From the NCBI RefSeq assembly GCF_003122325.1, contig NZ_QFBC01000015.1:108429-172428 (forward strand): DNA of 64,000 nt, given 5' to 3'. Positions 47,355-56,502 of this stretch are shown here, piece by piece. Below the pieces are notes generated by a model, which worked only from the letters and a program-made list of their open reading frames with translations, had not been told where the DNA came from and did not search any database. The DNA is from Rhizobium album (lineage in GTDB: Bacteria; Pseudomonadota; Alphaproteobacteria; Rhizobiales; Rhizobiaceae). The position numbers and the translations under genes were made by a program. Each line of letters opens with the position of its first letter. Position 1 is the first letter of the stretch.

Positions 47355-48203
47355 CTAGGTTTGGTGCTTGATTGCGCCGGAGGGTTTTAGCCCTTTTGCG
47401 GCGCTCGAAATGGCCCGCGCGGTGTTGACCAGCTGCGGAGCGAGGTCCGAGAGAACCTGCTCGGGCCGCCAGCGGCTGAACGGCACGGAAATATTGATCG
47501 CCGCGAGCGGCTGCCCCTCGGCATTGACGATGCAGGCGCCGATCGCGATGTCGCCGACGTAGATTTCCTCGGTGATGAGGGAAAAGCCGTCGGTGCGGGC
47601 ACGCTGCAACAGTTCCATCAACATGGCGGGATCCGTCACGGTATGCGCCGTAAACGCCGCCCGGTTGGACCGCTCGATATAGACAGCCGCCACCTGCTTC
47701 GGCAGGGCCGAAAGATAGGCGCGACCCGCCGCCGTGCAGTACATCGGCAGGCGTTGCCCGATCGGAACGTGAATCGGCATTTCCTTATGGCTCGTGAACC
47801 GGGCCACATACACCATGTCCGTTTCCCACGGCTCGAGCAGGTTGCAGCTCTCGCCCGTCTGGCGGTTCAATTGCTGGATGAAGGGATTGGCTCGCTCGAC
47901 CAGTTCTGCGGTCTGGAGATAGCCGGTTCCCATTTCCAGGGATTTCACCGTCAGCCGATATCGCTTGGAGCCGCCGTCGCGCGCCAGGTAACCCATGGCT
48001 TCGAGCGTGAACACGGAACGCTGGACGGTGCTTTTGTTGAGGCCGGTGGCATCCGCCAGCTCCAACAGGTTCATGGCCGGCCTGGACGGGCCGAACGCTG
48101 TCAGGACTGAAAGGCCCTTTGCAAGAGCGGTGACATAAAGAGGAGAATCTTCAGCTACGGTCATTGTGGCCAATCGCGTCAGGTTGGAGGGACGTGCAGT
48201 CAT
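47355..48203 (-). CDS. IclR family regulator
   Basis: A 282-aa regulator: N-terminal winged helix (LAKGLSVLTAFGPSRPAMNL, ADATGLNKSTVQRSVFTLEA, MGYLARDG) and C-terminal IclR effector domain (VPIGQRLPMYCTAAGRAYLS, GFSLITEEIYVGDIAIGACI). Encoded within the amine operon, between the first oxidoreductase and RidA; probably its local regulator. Confidence 0.9.
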   Translation of the reverse strand: MTARPSNLTRLATMTVAEDSPLYVTALAKGLSVLTAFGPSRPAMNLLELADATGLNKSTVQRSVFTLEAMGYLARDGGSKRYRLTVKSLEMGTGYLQTAELVERANPFIQQLNRQTGESCNLLEPWETDMVYVARFTSHKEMPIHVPIGQRLPMYCTAAGRAYLSALPKQVAAVYIERSNRAAFTAHTVTDPAMLMELLQRARTDGFSLITEEIYVGDIAIGACIVNAEGQPLAAINISVPFSRWRPEQVLSDLAPQLVNTARAISSAAKGLKPSGAIKHQT

Positions 48204-48287
48204 AACACTCCCCTTCCGGCTGTCACGCGCCCACGGAAACGTGCGGCTCTCTCATACATCGATCGTGAAAAGCGCCCGGCCATGATG

Positions 48288-49643
48288 TCAGCCAGCCCTG
48301 CGCGCTTCACGCGCATCCTTGGCATTCAGCCAGCGGTAGGCCATCCACTGGCCAAACCGGATGAAGGATGCGAAGGGATAACGGTCCGGCTCACGGGTGA
48401 GGAACGTCGCGCCCGTCTCGAACGGCAGTCCTGCCGCCATCATCGCAAGCTTGGTGCCGAGATGCACGGAGAAGGACACGCCGCTCCCCGCGTAGCCGCC
48501 AGCAGTGAAGACCTCGCCGAGGCCTGGAACCCGATAACAGAACGGCAGGGAATTGCGGGTGACCGCAACCCAGCCGCCCCACCAGTGATCCACGTCGATT
48601 CCGGCAAGTGCCGGGAATTTCCGCGTCATTGCATCGTACAGATATTGCCGGTGGCGGGGGGCGGACGCATCGGCGCCGGAGATGGCGCTGCGTCCACCGA
48701 ACAGCATCCGGTTGTCGGGCAGCCGGCGATAATAAAAGAGCAGCCCGCGGGTATCGAACATGCAGTTGCCCGACGGAAGGCTTGCCTCGACCTGCGCCTG
48801 CGTCATCGGGGCGGTGACGATGATCTGGGAATGAACGGGCAATATGCGCGCTGCCAATCGCGCGTGCAATTGCGACGACGTATAACCATTGGTGGCCACG
48901 ATCACCCGTTTGGCGCGGACCGTGCCGGCGGGCGTCGAGAGGTGGTGCGTATCACCCGCTGTCTTCCAGCCGATGACCGGAGAATTCGTGTGAATGCGCG
49001 CGCCATGGCTGCGCGCCATGCGATGGATCCCTTGCGCGAGCTTCAGCGGATCGAGGGAGAATCCATCGGGCAGGTAGAGCGCACCATGGCTTTCCGGCCC
49101 CTCGTGAATACCGCCCAAACGGCCGGCATCGACATAGCGGGCGGGATAGCCGAGGACAGTGTTGTAAAGTTCCTCTTCCCGCCTGAGCGCGGCTGCGTGG
49201 TTCGCGAAGGTGGCAACCTTGTAGACCCCGTCCGGCTGCTTGTCGCATTCGAATTCGCCGCTTGCGATCAGTGCGCGAACGGTATCGAGGCCCTGCCGGA
49301 GTTCGCCAAAATACGCCCTGGCGATATCGGCGCCATAGGTCTTGACCAAAGTCGACCACGGCACGCGTCCGCCGGAAATGCGGGCAAAGCTTCCGTTTCT
49401 GCCGCTGCAGCCCCACGCGGAGGAGCGGGCCTCAAGGACTGTGGCCTTGATCCCATGATCACGCCCCAAGGCGAGCGCCGCCGACAGGCCTGTATATCCG
49501 CCGCCGATGATAGCAACGTCGACATCGATATCTCCCGTGACAGCACCGTCATCCTCAGGCGCTTTCGTATTGACTTTCAGCCAGTAGGAGTCCGGGCCGG
49601 ACTGTTTCTGATCTGGAAAACTGTGGACGAGAGGATCGTACAT
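48288..49643 (-). CDS. FAD-dependent oxidoreductase, PuuB/DadA-like
   Basis: A 451-aa DAO-family flavoprotein: VDVAIIGGGYTGLSAALALG, SSAWGCSGRNGSFARISGGR, C-terminal WWGGWVAVTRNSLPFCYRVP and FTAGGYAGSGVSFSVHLG. Closest in layout to gamma-glutamylputrescine oxidoreductase (PuuB) and related single-chain amine oxidases. It begins the operon that runs down to the ALDH at 38955. It would deaminate or dealkylate the imported amine, giving an aldehyde for the ALDH. Confidence 0.87.
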   Translation of the reverse strand: MYDPLVHSFPDQKQSGPDSYWLKVNTKAPEDDGAVTGDIDVDVAIIGGGYTGLSAALALGRDHGIKATVLEARSSAWGCSGRNGSFARISGGRVPWSTLVKTYGADIARAYFGELRQGLDTVRALIASGEFECDKQPDGVYKVATFANHAAALRREEELYNTVLGYPARYVDAGRLGGIHEGPESHGALYLPDGFSLDPLKLAQGIHRMARSHGARIHTNSPVIGWKTAGDTHHLSTPAGTVRAKRVIVATNGYTSSQLHARLAARILPVHSQIIVTAPMTQAQVEASLPSGNCMFDTRGLLFYYRRLPDNRMLFGGRSAISGADASAPRHRQYLYDAMTRKFPALAGIDVDHWWGGWVAVTRNSLPFCYRVPGLGEVFTAGGYAGSGVSFSVHLGTKLAMMAAGLPFETGATFLTREPDRYPFASFIRFGQWMAYRWLNAKDAREARRAG

Positions 49644-49653
49644 TCTTACCTGC

Positions 49654-49679
49654 TATCGCTATGCGATATCTATATATCG
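49654..49679. promoter_or_regulatory. Overlapping AT-rich inverted repeats at the amine-operon start
   Basis: TATCGC-TAT-GCGATA (49654-49668) and CGATAT-CTAT-ATATCG (49664-49679) overlap just upstream of the oxidoreductase ATG at 49643. In a GC-rich genome this AT-rich symmetrical block is a reasonable operator candidate for the IclR or XRE regulator. Confidence 0.4.
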
Positions 49680-50329
49680 ATAATAGTATGTAATTCCAGA
49701 TTATACGATTTGTCAATATCGACATATGCCACTTGCCTTGGCGTCGAAAAGCAGTTGCAGCGGCACAGCGAAGGTGAGAACAGGCCTGTTGGGAGCTTAT
49801 TCGTGGAGTCGAAGAGCCCATCTTTGCAGACCGGTCAATCGACAGGGCTTCGCCTTTACCCCCCGTCGGACCGTGTCGTTTTCGGTTCCGGCAATGTCAC
49901 CGAAGGTGCCGTCCGTGAGTGCCAGCGGGGATCGCCGGAAGTGCCTGGCTTTTATCGATCAGAACGGACCTAGGGTCGAGCGCCTGCTTGGCGCAGTTGG
50001 CAAACGCGCCCGACAAGGTTGACGATGCAGGAGGGCCGCCAGGATCCTCCTTGAGAGCCATGACCATCCATATCAGCTCGACAGGATCGAGATCGACCAT
50101 TGACACCTTCGCGGAGGCGGGCATCATTGCCAACACGCAAAAGCGTGTCGCGATCTCTCAGATTCGCTCGCACGCTTTAGCTCTTTGTTTCCACGTGTCG
50201 TTTTCGCAAAACCGCTGCACACATTTGCGCGACATGCATGAGGAATTCGAAAACTGATCCTTGCGACGATGCGGTCACGGGAACTCACCGTACAGAAGAC
50301 TTGAGTGGCAAAGCCGCCCGGGAGAAAAA
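49680..50329. other. Long region without a clear gene before matB
   Basis: About 650 nt. A minus-strand frame at 49897-50136 (starting MLAMMPASAKVSMVDLDPVE) and a plus-strand frame across 49726-50022 are open, but neither shows a recognised family or a clear ribosome-binding site. Probably promoter regions plus decayed DNA. Confidence 0.4.
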
Positions 50330-51847
50330 ATGAACGCAAACCTTTTCGCTCGCCTGCAATCGGCCGTTCGCGACGACGCCGCCATAGCGATCACCGACGC
50401 CAGCGGGCAGGTATACAGCTATGGCGACCTCGCCGCGCTATCAGGCCGCCTGGCCAACGTCCTTGTATCGGACGGCGTGAAGCCCGGCGACCGCGTTGCC
50501 GTGCAAGTCGAAAAATCCGTCAATGCGCTGGCGCTATACCTGGCGACGGTGCGCGCCGGTGCAGTTTTCCTGCCGCTCAATACCGCCTACACGCTCGCCG
50601 AGATCGATTATTTCGTCGGCGATGCAGAACCTTCGCTGATCGTCTGCGATCCGATGGTGCAGACGGGAATGGCAGCCATCGCCGACAGGATCGGTGCTTC
50701 GGTCAAAACACTCGACCCCGCAGGTGACGGCAGCCTGGCGTCGGCTGCAGCAACCTCATCCCCGGAATTCGAGACCGTACAGCGGGATGGGAATGACCTT
50801 GCCGCCATTCTCTACACTTCGGGGACAACAGGGCGCTCCAAGGGGGCCATGCTATCGCATGACAATCTGGTCTCGAACGCCATGAGTCTCATCGACGCCT
50901 GGCACTTCACGGCGGACGACACGCTTATCCACGCGCTGCCGATCTATCACACGCACGGTCTCTTCGTCGCCACGAACGTGACCCTGTTCTCCGGGGCCTC
51001 GATGATCTTCCTGGCGAAGTTCGATCGCGACCAAATTCTGGACCACATGGCGAACGCCACGGTCCTGATGGGCGTGCCGACATTTTATGTCCGCCTTCTC
51101 CAGAGCCCAAGGCTTGCGGAGGCGACCGCTGGCATGCGCCTGTTCATCTCCGGCTCCGCACCTCTTCTGGCGGAAACCCATATCGAATGGAGCAAGCGCA
51201 CGGGACACGCCATCCTTGAGCGTTACGGCATGACCGAAACCAACATGAACACCTCCAACCCGTACGACGGTGAGCGCATTCCCGGCACCGTCGGCCTGCC
51301 CCTGCCCGGCGTCTCGGTCCGGATCACCAACCCCGAGGTCGGCAGTGCTCTTAGCGTCGACGAGATCGGCATGATCGAGGTCAAAGGACCGAATGTCTTC
51401 CAGGGCTACTGGCGCATGCCGGAGAAAACCGCCGCCGAGCTTCGGGAGAACGGATTCTTCATCACCGGCGATCTCGGCAAAATCGATGAACGTGGCTATG
51501 TCCACATTCTCGGTCGCGGCAAGGACCTCGTCATCACGGGTGGCTTCAACGTCTATCCGAAGGAGGTCGAGGAAGAGATCGATGCGATCGAAGGCGTCAG
51601 CGAGAGTGCCGTGATCGGCCTGCCGCACAAGGATTTCGGCGAAGGCGTGACTGCGGTCGTCGTCCGCACCGCCCAATCCGCAGCCACCGAGGCTACCATT
51701 CTTGATATCATCGGCGAGCGCCTCGCCAAGTTCAAGCTGCCCAAGCGCGTCCTGTTTGTCGATGAACTGCCACGCAACACGATGGGAAAAGTACAGAAGA
51801 ACGTGCTTCGGGATCAGTTCAGGGAACTCTATTCCAACGCCTCGTAA
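50330..51847 (+). CDS. matB: Malonyl-CoA synthetase (MatB-type acyl-CoA ligase)
   Basis: A 505-aa ANL-superfamily ligase. AMP motif ILYTSGTTGRSKGAMLSHDN; A5 region ILERYGMTETNMNTSNPYDG (the MatB-typical TETNM); hinge and A8 ITGDLGKIDERGYVHILGRGKD; A10 Lys in LPRNTMGKVQKNVL. N-terminal RVAVQVEKSVNALALYLATV and FLPLNTAYTLAEIDYF match rhizobial MatB. It makes malonyl-CoA (or methylmalonyl-CoA) from the acid, CoA and ATP. GGGAG precedes the ATG at 50330. No matA or matC lies beside it. Confidence 0.88.
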   Translation: MNANLFARLQSAVRDDAAIAITDASGQVYSYGDLAALSGRLANVLVSDGVKPGDRVAVQVEKSVNALALYLATVRAGAVFLPLNTAYTLAEIDYFVGDAEPSLIVCDPMVQTGMAAIADRIGASVKTLDPAGDGSLASAAATSSPEFETVQRDGNDLAAILYTSGTTGRSKGAMLSHDNLVSNAMSLIDAWHFTADDTLIHALPIYHTHGLFVATNVTLFSGASMIFLAKFDRDQILDHMANATVLMGVPTFYVRLLQSPRLAEATAGMRLFISGSAPLLAETHIEWSKRTGHAILERYGMTETNMNTSNPYDGERIPGTVGLPLPGVSVRITNPEVGSALSVDEIGMIEVKGPNVFQGYWRMPEKTAAELRENGFFITGDLGKIDERGYVHILGRGKDLVITGGFNVYPKEVEEEIDAIEGVSESAVIGLPHKDFGEGVTAVVVRTAQSAATEATILDIIGERLAKFKLPKRVLFVDELPRNTMGKVQKNVLRDQFRELYSNAS

Positions 51848-51894
51848 TGGCCCGGTTTGACTACAGGTCTTTCCATCCTCACGGTCGCTGCCTT

Positions 51895-52160
51895 TCGGGA
51901 GCGAATGTCGCCAACACGCGAACCGCGCCGGCGGCCGTGCTGGAACGGGTCGCCCGCATCGAGGCCGTTTGCGAACGCCACGGCGTGCCGCTGCCCGCGG
52001 CAGCGCTGCAATTCCCGCTCGGTCATCCGCTGGTCGTCAGCGTCATCCCCGGCGCACGCTCCGTCGCCGAGCTGGAGCAGAACCTCGCCTATAGCCGCCT
52101 GTCCATCCCGGCGGCGCTGTGGAGCGACCTCAAGACAGAGGGTCTTGTCGCTGCGGATGG
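51895..52160 (+). pseudogene. Aldo/keto reductase C-terminal remnant
   Basis: Reads APAAVLERVARIEAVCERHG, VPLPAAALQFPLGHPLVVSV, IPGARSVAELEQNLAY, the C-terminal part of D-threo-aldose 1-dehydrogenase-type aldo/keto reductases. The N-terminal barrel with the Asp-Tyr-Lys-His catalytic set is missing. The frame then runs out of homology at about 52160, where an opposite-strand remnant begins. Confidence 0.8.
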
Positions 52161-52680
52161 CCCGGAACGAAGGCATTGCCCTGCCCGGCTGCGACCGCCG
52201 TGGCAAAACTGTTGCGAACCGCCGCGCCGATCGGGTTGACGACCCCGCCGCCTGCGCAGTTGCCGCAAGATAGGTCATGTCCCTCAGCGCATTTTTCATT
52301 GCAAAGCGCGGCGCATCCTCATTGCGGTTCAGAACGAAATCGAAGAAGGCCTGATAGAAGGGGCAATCCGTGCGGCTGCCGCTGAGCACGCTGTCGATGA
52401 CCTGTGGCGTGAGGCCCATTTTCGCACCAACGGTCAGCGCCTCGGAATAGATGGTGGAGTAGCCCATCGAAACGAGATTGACGAGCAGCTTCATCGTGTG
52501 GCCGCTGCCTGTCGCTCCGGTGTGCACCACGTATCCGGCAAAGGCTTCGACGACCGGGCGGGCGCGTGCGACATGCTCGCCGCCGCCGCTTCCTTCGGCG
52601 TGCGGCCCAGCGGCGCATCGAGCAGCACGATGCCACGGGGTTCCAGCGCGGCTGCCAGCGCGATTTTGGCATATGTCTGC
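52161..52680 (-). pseudogene. 3-hydroxyisobutyrate dehydrogenase-type remnant
   Basis: Minus-strand pieces in three frames join to IVLLDAPLGRTPKEAAA, then EHVARARPVVEAFAGYVVHT, GSGHTMKLLVNLVSMGYSTI (GxxxxxKxxxN catalytic Lys block), FAMKNALRDMTYLAATAQAA, then VVNPIGAAVRNSFATAVAAG. Frameshifts lie near 52573 and 52244, and the Rossmann N-terminus is missing. A dead NAD(P)-dependent beta-hydroxyacid dehydrogenase. Confidence 0.82.
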
Positions 52681-52761
52681 CGCTTTTAAAGGCGCATGGG
52701 AATTAATTCCTTTATATAACCCATTGATTTATCTAATCTCTCTCAGAGATTTTTTGACTTT

Positions 52762-53004
52762 CTACAAGAATTTCACGGTTACGCCGCGTTGCCGAAAATA
52801 GGCCTGCATCAGCTTTCTGCCGGAGCGGTTGTTCTGCACGAGCCAGGCCGGATCGAATACAGCTTCCTTCAGACCCTCCTTCGTCAACGCTGCCTTGAGG
52901 GTTGCGATATGCACGTCGATATCGGCATTGTCCGCCTGGAGCGATTCATAGATACGGTTTATGACATCGGCTACGGTCGATTCGCTCACTGTTGCATTCC
53001 TCAT
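52762..53004 (-). CDS. Small hypothetical protein (80 aa)
   Basis: An 80-aa charged, soluble, probably helical protein (STVADVINRIYESLQADNAD, then IATLKAALTKEGLKEAVFDP, C-terminal NRSGRKLMQAYFRQRGVTVKF). I do not recognise a named family; such short proteins recur in rhizobial accessory DNA. It stands between gene remnants and the amidohydrolase gene in the same direction as the latter. Confidence 0.55.
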   Translation of the reverse strand: MRNATVSESTVADVINRIYESLQADNADIDVHIATLKAALTKEGLKEAVFDPAWLVQNNRSGRKLMQAYFRQRGVTVKFL

Positions 53005-53117
53005 CTTGCCTGGCTGGTGCCTATCACATTTTTCGCCCTGACCCTATCGTGATGAACCCTGCGCTCGTCAAGTAGCCTTCGGCTGGCAATGCAGGGCTTT
53101 GGACGACATCCCCAGTC

Positions 53118-54341
53118 TCAAAGCGTATTCCTGTAAATATCGCCATCCTTCATGATCAGTGACAGCTTCGACGGATCCTGCAGAGCGTTGAGATCGTCGA
53201 GCGGGTTGCCGTCGACCACCAGCAGGTCGGCGCGCAGGCCGGTTTTCACCTTGCCGATCTGGTCTTCCATCTGGAACAGTTCGGCCGCGTAGCTCGTCGC
53301 CGAGCGGATGACCTCGATCGTGGGCAAGACCTCGCCACGGATCTTGAATTCCATGGACTGGTGCCGGTGGATCGGGCCGATCAGGTCGGTGCCGTAGACC
53401 ATCTTCACCCCATGGCGTTGCGCCACCTCGAGCTGCGTCGAGCCGATGTCGAGGACATATTTGATCTTGGCGTGCAGTTCCGGCGGCATGCCGATCTGCA
53501 GTCCCTCCTCCCACATCGTCGTATAGGCAACGAGGGTCGGAACGAGGATGGCGTCGCGTTCCTTCATGAGAATTGCCGTCTCATCGTCGAGGAAGTTGCC
53601 GTGCTCGATCGAACGCACGCCGTTTCTGACCGCATGCTGGATGCAACGGGCCGTATAGGCGTGCGCCATGACGTATTTGCCGGCGTTTTCCGCCTCCTCG
53701 ACGGCGGCGCGGATTTCTTCGCCGGAGAACTGAACGAAATGAATGGGATCGGTATAGGAGGCAATGCCGCCGCCGACCATCAGTTTCACCTGGCTGGCGC
53801 CGCGGCGGATCTCGTCGCGGGCGGCGAGCCGCACCGCATCGACGCCGTCGGCAATGCGGCCGAGGCTCGGGACGTAGTAGTGGCTGTCGAACGCGCTTTC
53901 GCCGGCGCCGCGCATGTCGCCATGGCCGCCCGTCTGCGAGATCGCCTTGCCGCTGTAGAGGATGCGCGGGCTGGGGATCAGTTTTTCCTCGACCGCCCGG
54001 GCAAGGCCGAAATCGGCACCGCCCGCATCTCGGACGGTGGTGAAGCCGCGCATCAGCATGCCTTCCAGCACCGGCATGGCCCTCAGCGCCGTATAGAAGG
54101 GCGACCATTTCGTCAGCTGCAGAAAGCTGTTGATCGGTACGATCACGTGTACATGCGCGTCGCAGAGGCCGGGCATCAGCACCTTTCCCTTGACGTCGAT
54201 CACCTGGGCGCCGGTGGCCGCCAGCCTCCTCTCACCGATCTCGGCGATCTTGCCGTCGCTGATGAGAACGTCGCGTTCCTCGAGAAGTGTCCCTGCGTCC
54301 ACATCCAGAATAGATGCGTTCTTGAGAAGGGTCCGGCTCAT
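53118..54341 (-). CDS. Metal-dependent amidohydrolase (imidazolonepropionase-like)
   Basis: A 407-aa amidohydrolase-superfamily enzyme: metal-binding LMPGLCDAHVHVIVP, lysine region ASQVKLMVGGGIAS (carboxylated Lys candidate), HAYTARCIQHAVRNG and SIEHGNFLDDE histidines, KMVYGTDLIGP aspartate, plus the beta-sandwich ends. The family cleaves cyclic amides, dipeptides or lactones. ATG at 54341 (MSRTLLKNASILDVDAG); the longer frame upstream is not similar. Follows the second amidohydrolase gene by 7 nt in the same unit. Confidence 0.87.
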   Translation of the reverse strand: MSRTLLKNASILDVDAGTLLEERDVLISDGKIAEIGERRLAATGAQVIDVKGKVLMPGLCDAHVHVIVPINSFLQLTKWSPFYTALRAMPVLEGMLMRGFTTVRDAGGADFGLARAVEEKLIPSPRILYSGKAISQTGGHGDMRGAGESAFDSHYYVPSLGRIADGVDAVRLAARDEIRRGASQVKLMVGGGIASYTDPIHFVQFSGEEIRAAVEEAENAGKYVMAHAYTARCIQHAVRNGVRSIEHGNFLDDETAILMKERDAILVPTLVAYTTMWEEGLQIGMPPELHAKIKYVLDIGSTQLEVAQRHGVKMVYGTDLIGPIHRHQSMEFKIRGEVLPTIEVIRSATSYAAELFQMEDQIGKVKTGLRADLLVVDGNPLDDLNALQDPSKLSLIMKDGDIYRNTL

Positions 54342-54348
54342 TGTCTTT

Positions 54349-55335
54349 TCACTTTCTGATGACGCTGGGGAAAACGGGGCGATAAAGCTGCATGGCGGTG
54401 CCGCTGAACATCTCCTCCTGCTCGGAGGGTGAAAGCCAGCGCACGCATTCGGCGTAATCCATGTAGATGTCGCGGAACGGCCGGAAGAGCTTGTCGACGG
54501 GAAAATTGCTGGCAAACATCAGCCGCGACGGGCCGAACAGATCGATCAGTTCCGCAATCAGCGGCTTGACGTCCTGCCGTGTCCAGCCGGGCAGCAGCAT
54601 GCCGAAGCCCGAGATCTTGACGAAGACGTTGTGACAGGACGACAGCAGCCGCATTCCGGCCTTCCATTCCGAGAAGTCACCCGTCCTCAGCCCATCCGGC
54701 ATGCCGGCCTGGTTGACGACGATCCGGGTCTCCGCATGGGTTCGCGCCAGCCTGGCGACGTCGCCCATCTGGTGCGGATAGACCTGCGTGTCGAAGGACA
54801 GCCCGTAGCCGGCCAGCCTGCCGAAGTTGCGGATCCAGCCTTCGTCCCGGAGATAATCGCTGCGTTCGACGTAGCGAAGCTGCGGATCGGGATGCCAGGC
54901 GACGATATGGCGGATGCCGCGAAACAGCGGCGACGCCGCCATGTGCGCCTCGATCACATCCGCAGCCTTGGGATCGTCGAGCGCCACCTGGCCGACGATC
55001 GCATTGGGAAAACCGCTGTCTTCATGCAGTTTCTGCACGAAGCGTGTTTCTCCGACCGGGTTTGCGGGGTCGAACCCGCCGTCCAGATGCACCGTGCCGA
55101 TCAGATCGAAATCCGCTGTGTCGGCGAGATAGTCTTCCGCCAGGTAATTTTTGCGGATGGGAGCGGGGTCGCCGACGATGGAAGGCGTGCCCGGCTCCAT
55201 CCAGGGATAGCTGTTGCGATCGAGATCCCAGAGATGGTGATGCGGGTCGAAAACCTTCAGACGATATGACTTTCCCTCATCTGACGCCTTTGCCGGGGTG
55301 CTGCGTACGTTCTCGATTTCTTTTCCAACATCCAT
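54349..55335 (-). CDS. Amidohydrolase-2 family protein (sugar-lactonase-like)
   Basis: A 328-aa TIM-barrel hydrolase: N-terminal KVFDPHHHLWDLDRNSYPWM is the HxHxWD start of the L-fuconolactonase/galactarolactonase and pyrone-dicarboxylate lactonase branch; IVVNQAGMP and MFASNFPVDKLF supply later active-site positions. ATG at 55335. It probably hydrolyses a lactone. First gene of a two-gene unit divergent from the LysR gene, with a LysR-type box between them. Confidence 0.87.
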   Translation of the reverse strand: MDVGKEIENVRSTPAKASDEGKSYRLKVFDPHHHLWDLDRNSYPWMEPGTPSIVGDPAPIRKNYLAEDYLADTADFDLIGTVHLDGGFDPANPVGETRFVQKLHEDSGFPNAIVGQVALDDPKAADVIEAHMAASPLFRGIRHIVAWHPDPQLRYVERSDYLRDEGWIRNFGRLAGYGLSFDTQVYPHQMGDVARLARTHAETRIVVNQAGMPDGLRTGDFSEWKAGMRLLSSCHNVFVKISGFGMLLPGWTRQDVKPLIAELIDLFGPSRLMFASNFPVDKLFRPFRDIYMDYAECVRWLSPSEQEEMFSGTAMQLYRPVFPSVIRK

Positions 55336-55422
55336 TACGACTGTTCCGACGACAGAATTGCTCGTTCGGAAGCCATTTTGCGTTGTCGGGCTTGATTGAC
55401 AATACGAACGGAGTTGTGTCTC

Positions 55423-55439
55423 CATGACGAAAAGTCATG
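55423..55439. promoter_or_regulatory. LysR-type box, copy 1: CATGACGAAAAGTCATG
   Basis: Perfect inverted repeat CATGAC-N5-GTCATG in the 117-nt region between the amidohydrolase operon and the LysR gene. It contains the LysR T-N11-A pattern. Two near-identical copies occur at 59836 and 61722, before other genes of this region. Confidence 0.7.
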
Positions 55440-55452
55440 AGGTGGACATGCG

Positions 55453-56418
55453 ATGAAAAGAACCGGACCCGACAGTTCCACGCCGATCGACGCCATCGAG
55501 CGCGAAGGCAGCCTGCCCTCCCTGACGAGTTTGCGGGCGTTCATCCTGGCGGCGCAATACAAGAGCTTTTCACGGGCGGCGGAAGAGCTGAACATCACCC
55601 AGAGCGGTGTGAGCCGCGCCGTGCGCTCCATCGAGGAAATCACCGCGACGCCGCTGTTCGAGCGCACCGGGCATGGCCTGGTCCTGACGGAATCGGGCGC
55701 GGCCTATTTCGAAGAGGTCTCGACGCTGCTCAGCGAACTGGGAGCCGCAACGCTCCGGCTCGCGACCTACAAGAGCACGCATGAATCGCTCAGCATCGCG
55801 ACACTCCCCAGCCTCGGCAGCCGTTGGCTGGCACCGCGCCTGATCCGCTTCCTGAAGCAGAACCCAACGATCGACATTTCGGTCACCGGCAGGATCGGCC
55901 ACTTCGAATTCGATGGCAGCAACATCGATGCCGCGATCCATTATGGCAGCGAGGCGTGGCCGGGTAGCCTGTCGGAACTGATCATGGACGAAGTGCTGGT
56001 GCCGATGTGTTCGCCGGCGTTGATCAGGAAGGGTGTCGCGCCGAATGCGCGGCTGCTGTTCGAGCTCACCCTCATCCAGCACACCCACCGGCCGACCGCC
56101 TGGCGGGAGTGGTTCAAGGATGTCGGCATAGACCATCCGCATCCCAACCAGGGACCGCGCTTCGAGCAATATCAGATGGGCATAGAAGCGGCGATTTCCG
56201 GGCTCGGCGCGATCCTGATGCCGCCGTTCATGGTGATCGACGAACTGACGTCCGGCCGGCTGGTGCTGCTTCACAGCGTGCCGGTGCCGACGCCGTGGCG
56301 GTATTATCTCGTCTACCCCAAAGGCAAACGCAGCAAACCGGGCGTCCAGAAATTCAGGACGTTTCTGCGGGCCGAGGCGCGGCGCACGGCCGAACAAACC
56401 TTGCAGCTGATGCGATAG
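55453..56418 (+). CDS. LysR family regulator (GcvA-like)
   Basis: A 321-aa LysR protein: helix-turn-helix at about 15-75 (PSLTSLRAFILAAQYKSFSR, AAEELNITQSGVSRAVRSIE) and a periplasmic-binding-like effector domain (SIATLPSLGSRWLAPRLIRF, GIEAAISGLGAILMPPFMVI). Layout is like GcvA/AmpR. ATG at 55453, 13 nt after a perfect CATGAC-N5-GTCATG repeat. Probably autoregulated and the activator of the amidohydrolase operon, and by shared sites also of the sugar ABC operon and the GMC gene. Confidence 0.9.
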   Translation: MKRTGPDSSTPIDAIEREGSLPSLTSLRAFILAAQYKSFSRAAEELNITQSGVSRAVRSIEEITATPLFERTGHGLVLTESGAAYFEEVSTLLSELGAATLRLATYKSTHESLSIATLPSLGSRWLAPRLIRFLKQNPTIDISVTGRIGHFEFDGSNIDAAIHYGSEAWPGSLSELIMDEVLVPMCSPALIRKGVAPNARLLFELTLIQHTHRPTAWREWFKDVGIDHPHPNQGPRFEQYQMGIEAAISGLGAILMPPFMVIDELTSGRLVLLHSVPVPTPWRYYLVYPKGKRSKPGVQKFRTFLRAEARRTAEQTLQLMR

Positions 56419-56425
56419 GCCGCGC

Positions 56426-56465
56426 AAAAAAAGGACCGCCCGCCCTTTAGGGTGCGTGGCGGTCC
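56426..56465 (-). terminator. Rho-independent terminator of the sugar ABC operon
   Basis: GGACCGCC (56433-56440) pairs with GGCGGTCC (56458-56465), and seven A residues at 56426-56432 become a T-run directly after the stem on the minus strand. It lies 37 nt beyond the permease stop and also faces the converging LysR gene. Confidence 0.85.
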
Positions 56466-56502
56466 AATGGTGATGCGGCTTGGGAAACCGCACCTGGGAA
56501 AA

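Noticed and set aside
49897..50136. 79-codon minus-strand frame before matB
   Set aside because: No start signal, motif or similarity that I recognise; kept only as part of an unassigned region.
53074..53084. AGCCTTCGGCT stem upstream of the 80-aa gene
   Set aside because: Four-base stem only and no T-run; not convincing as a terminator.
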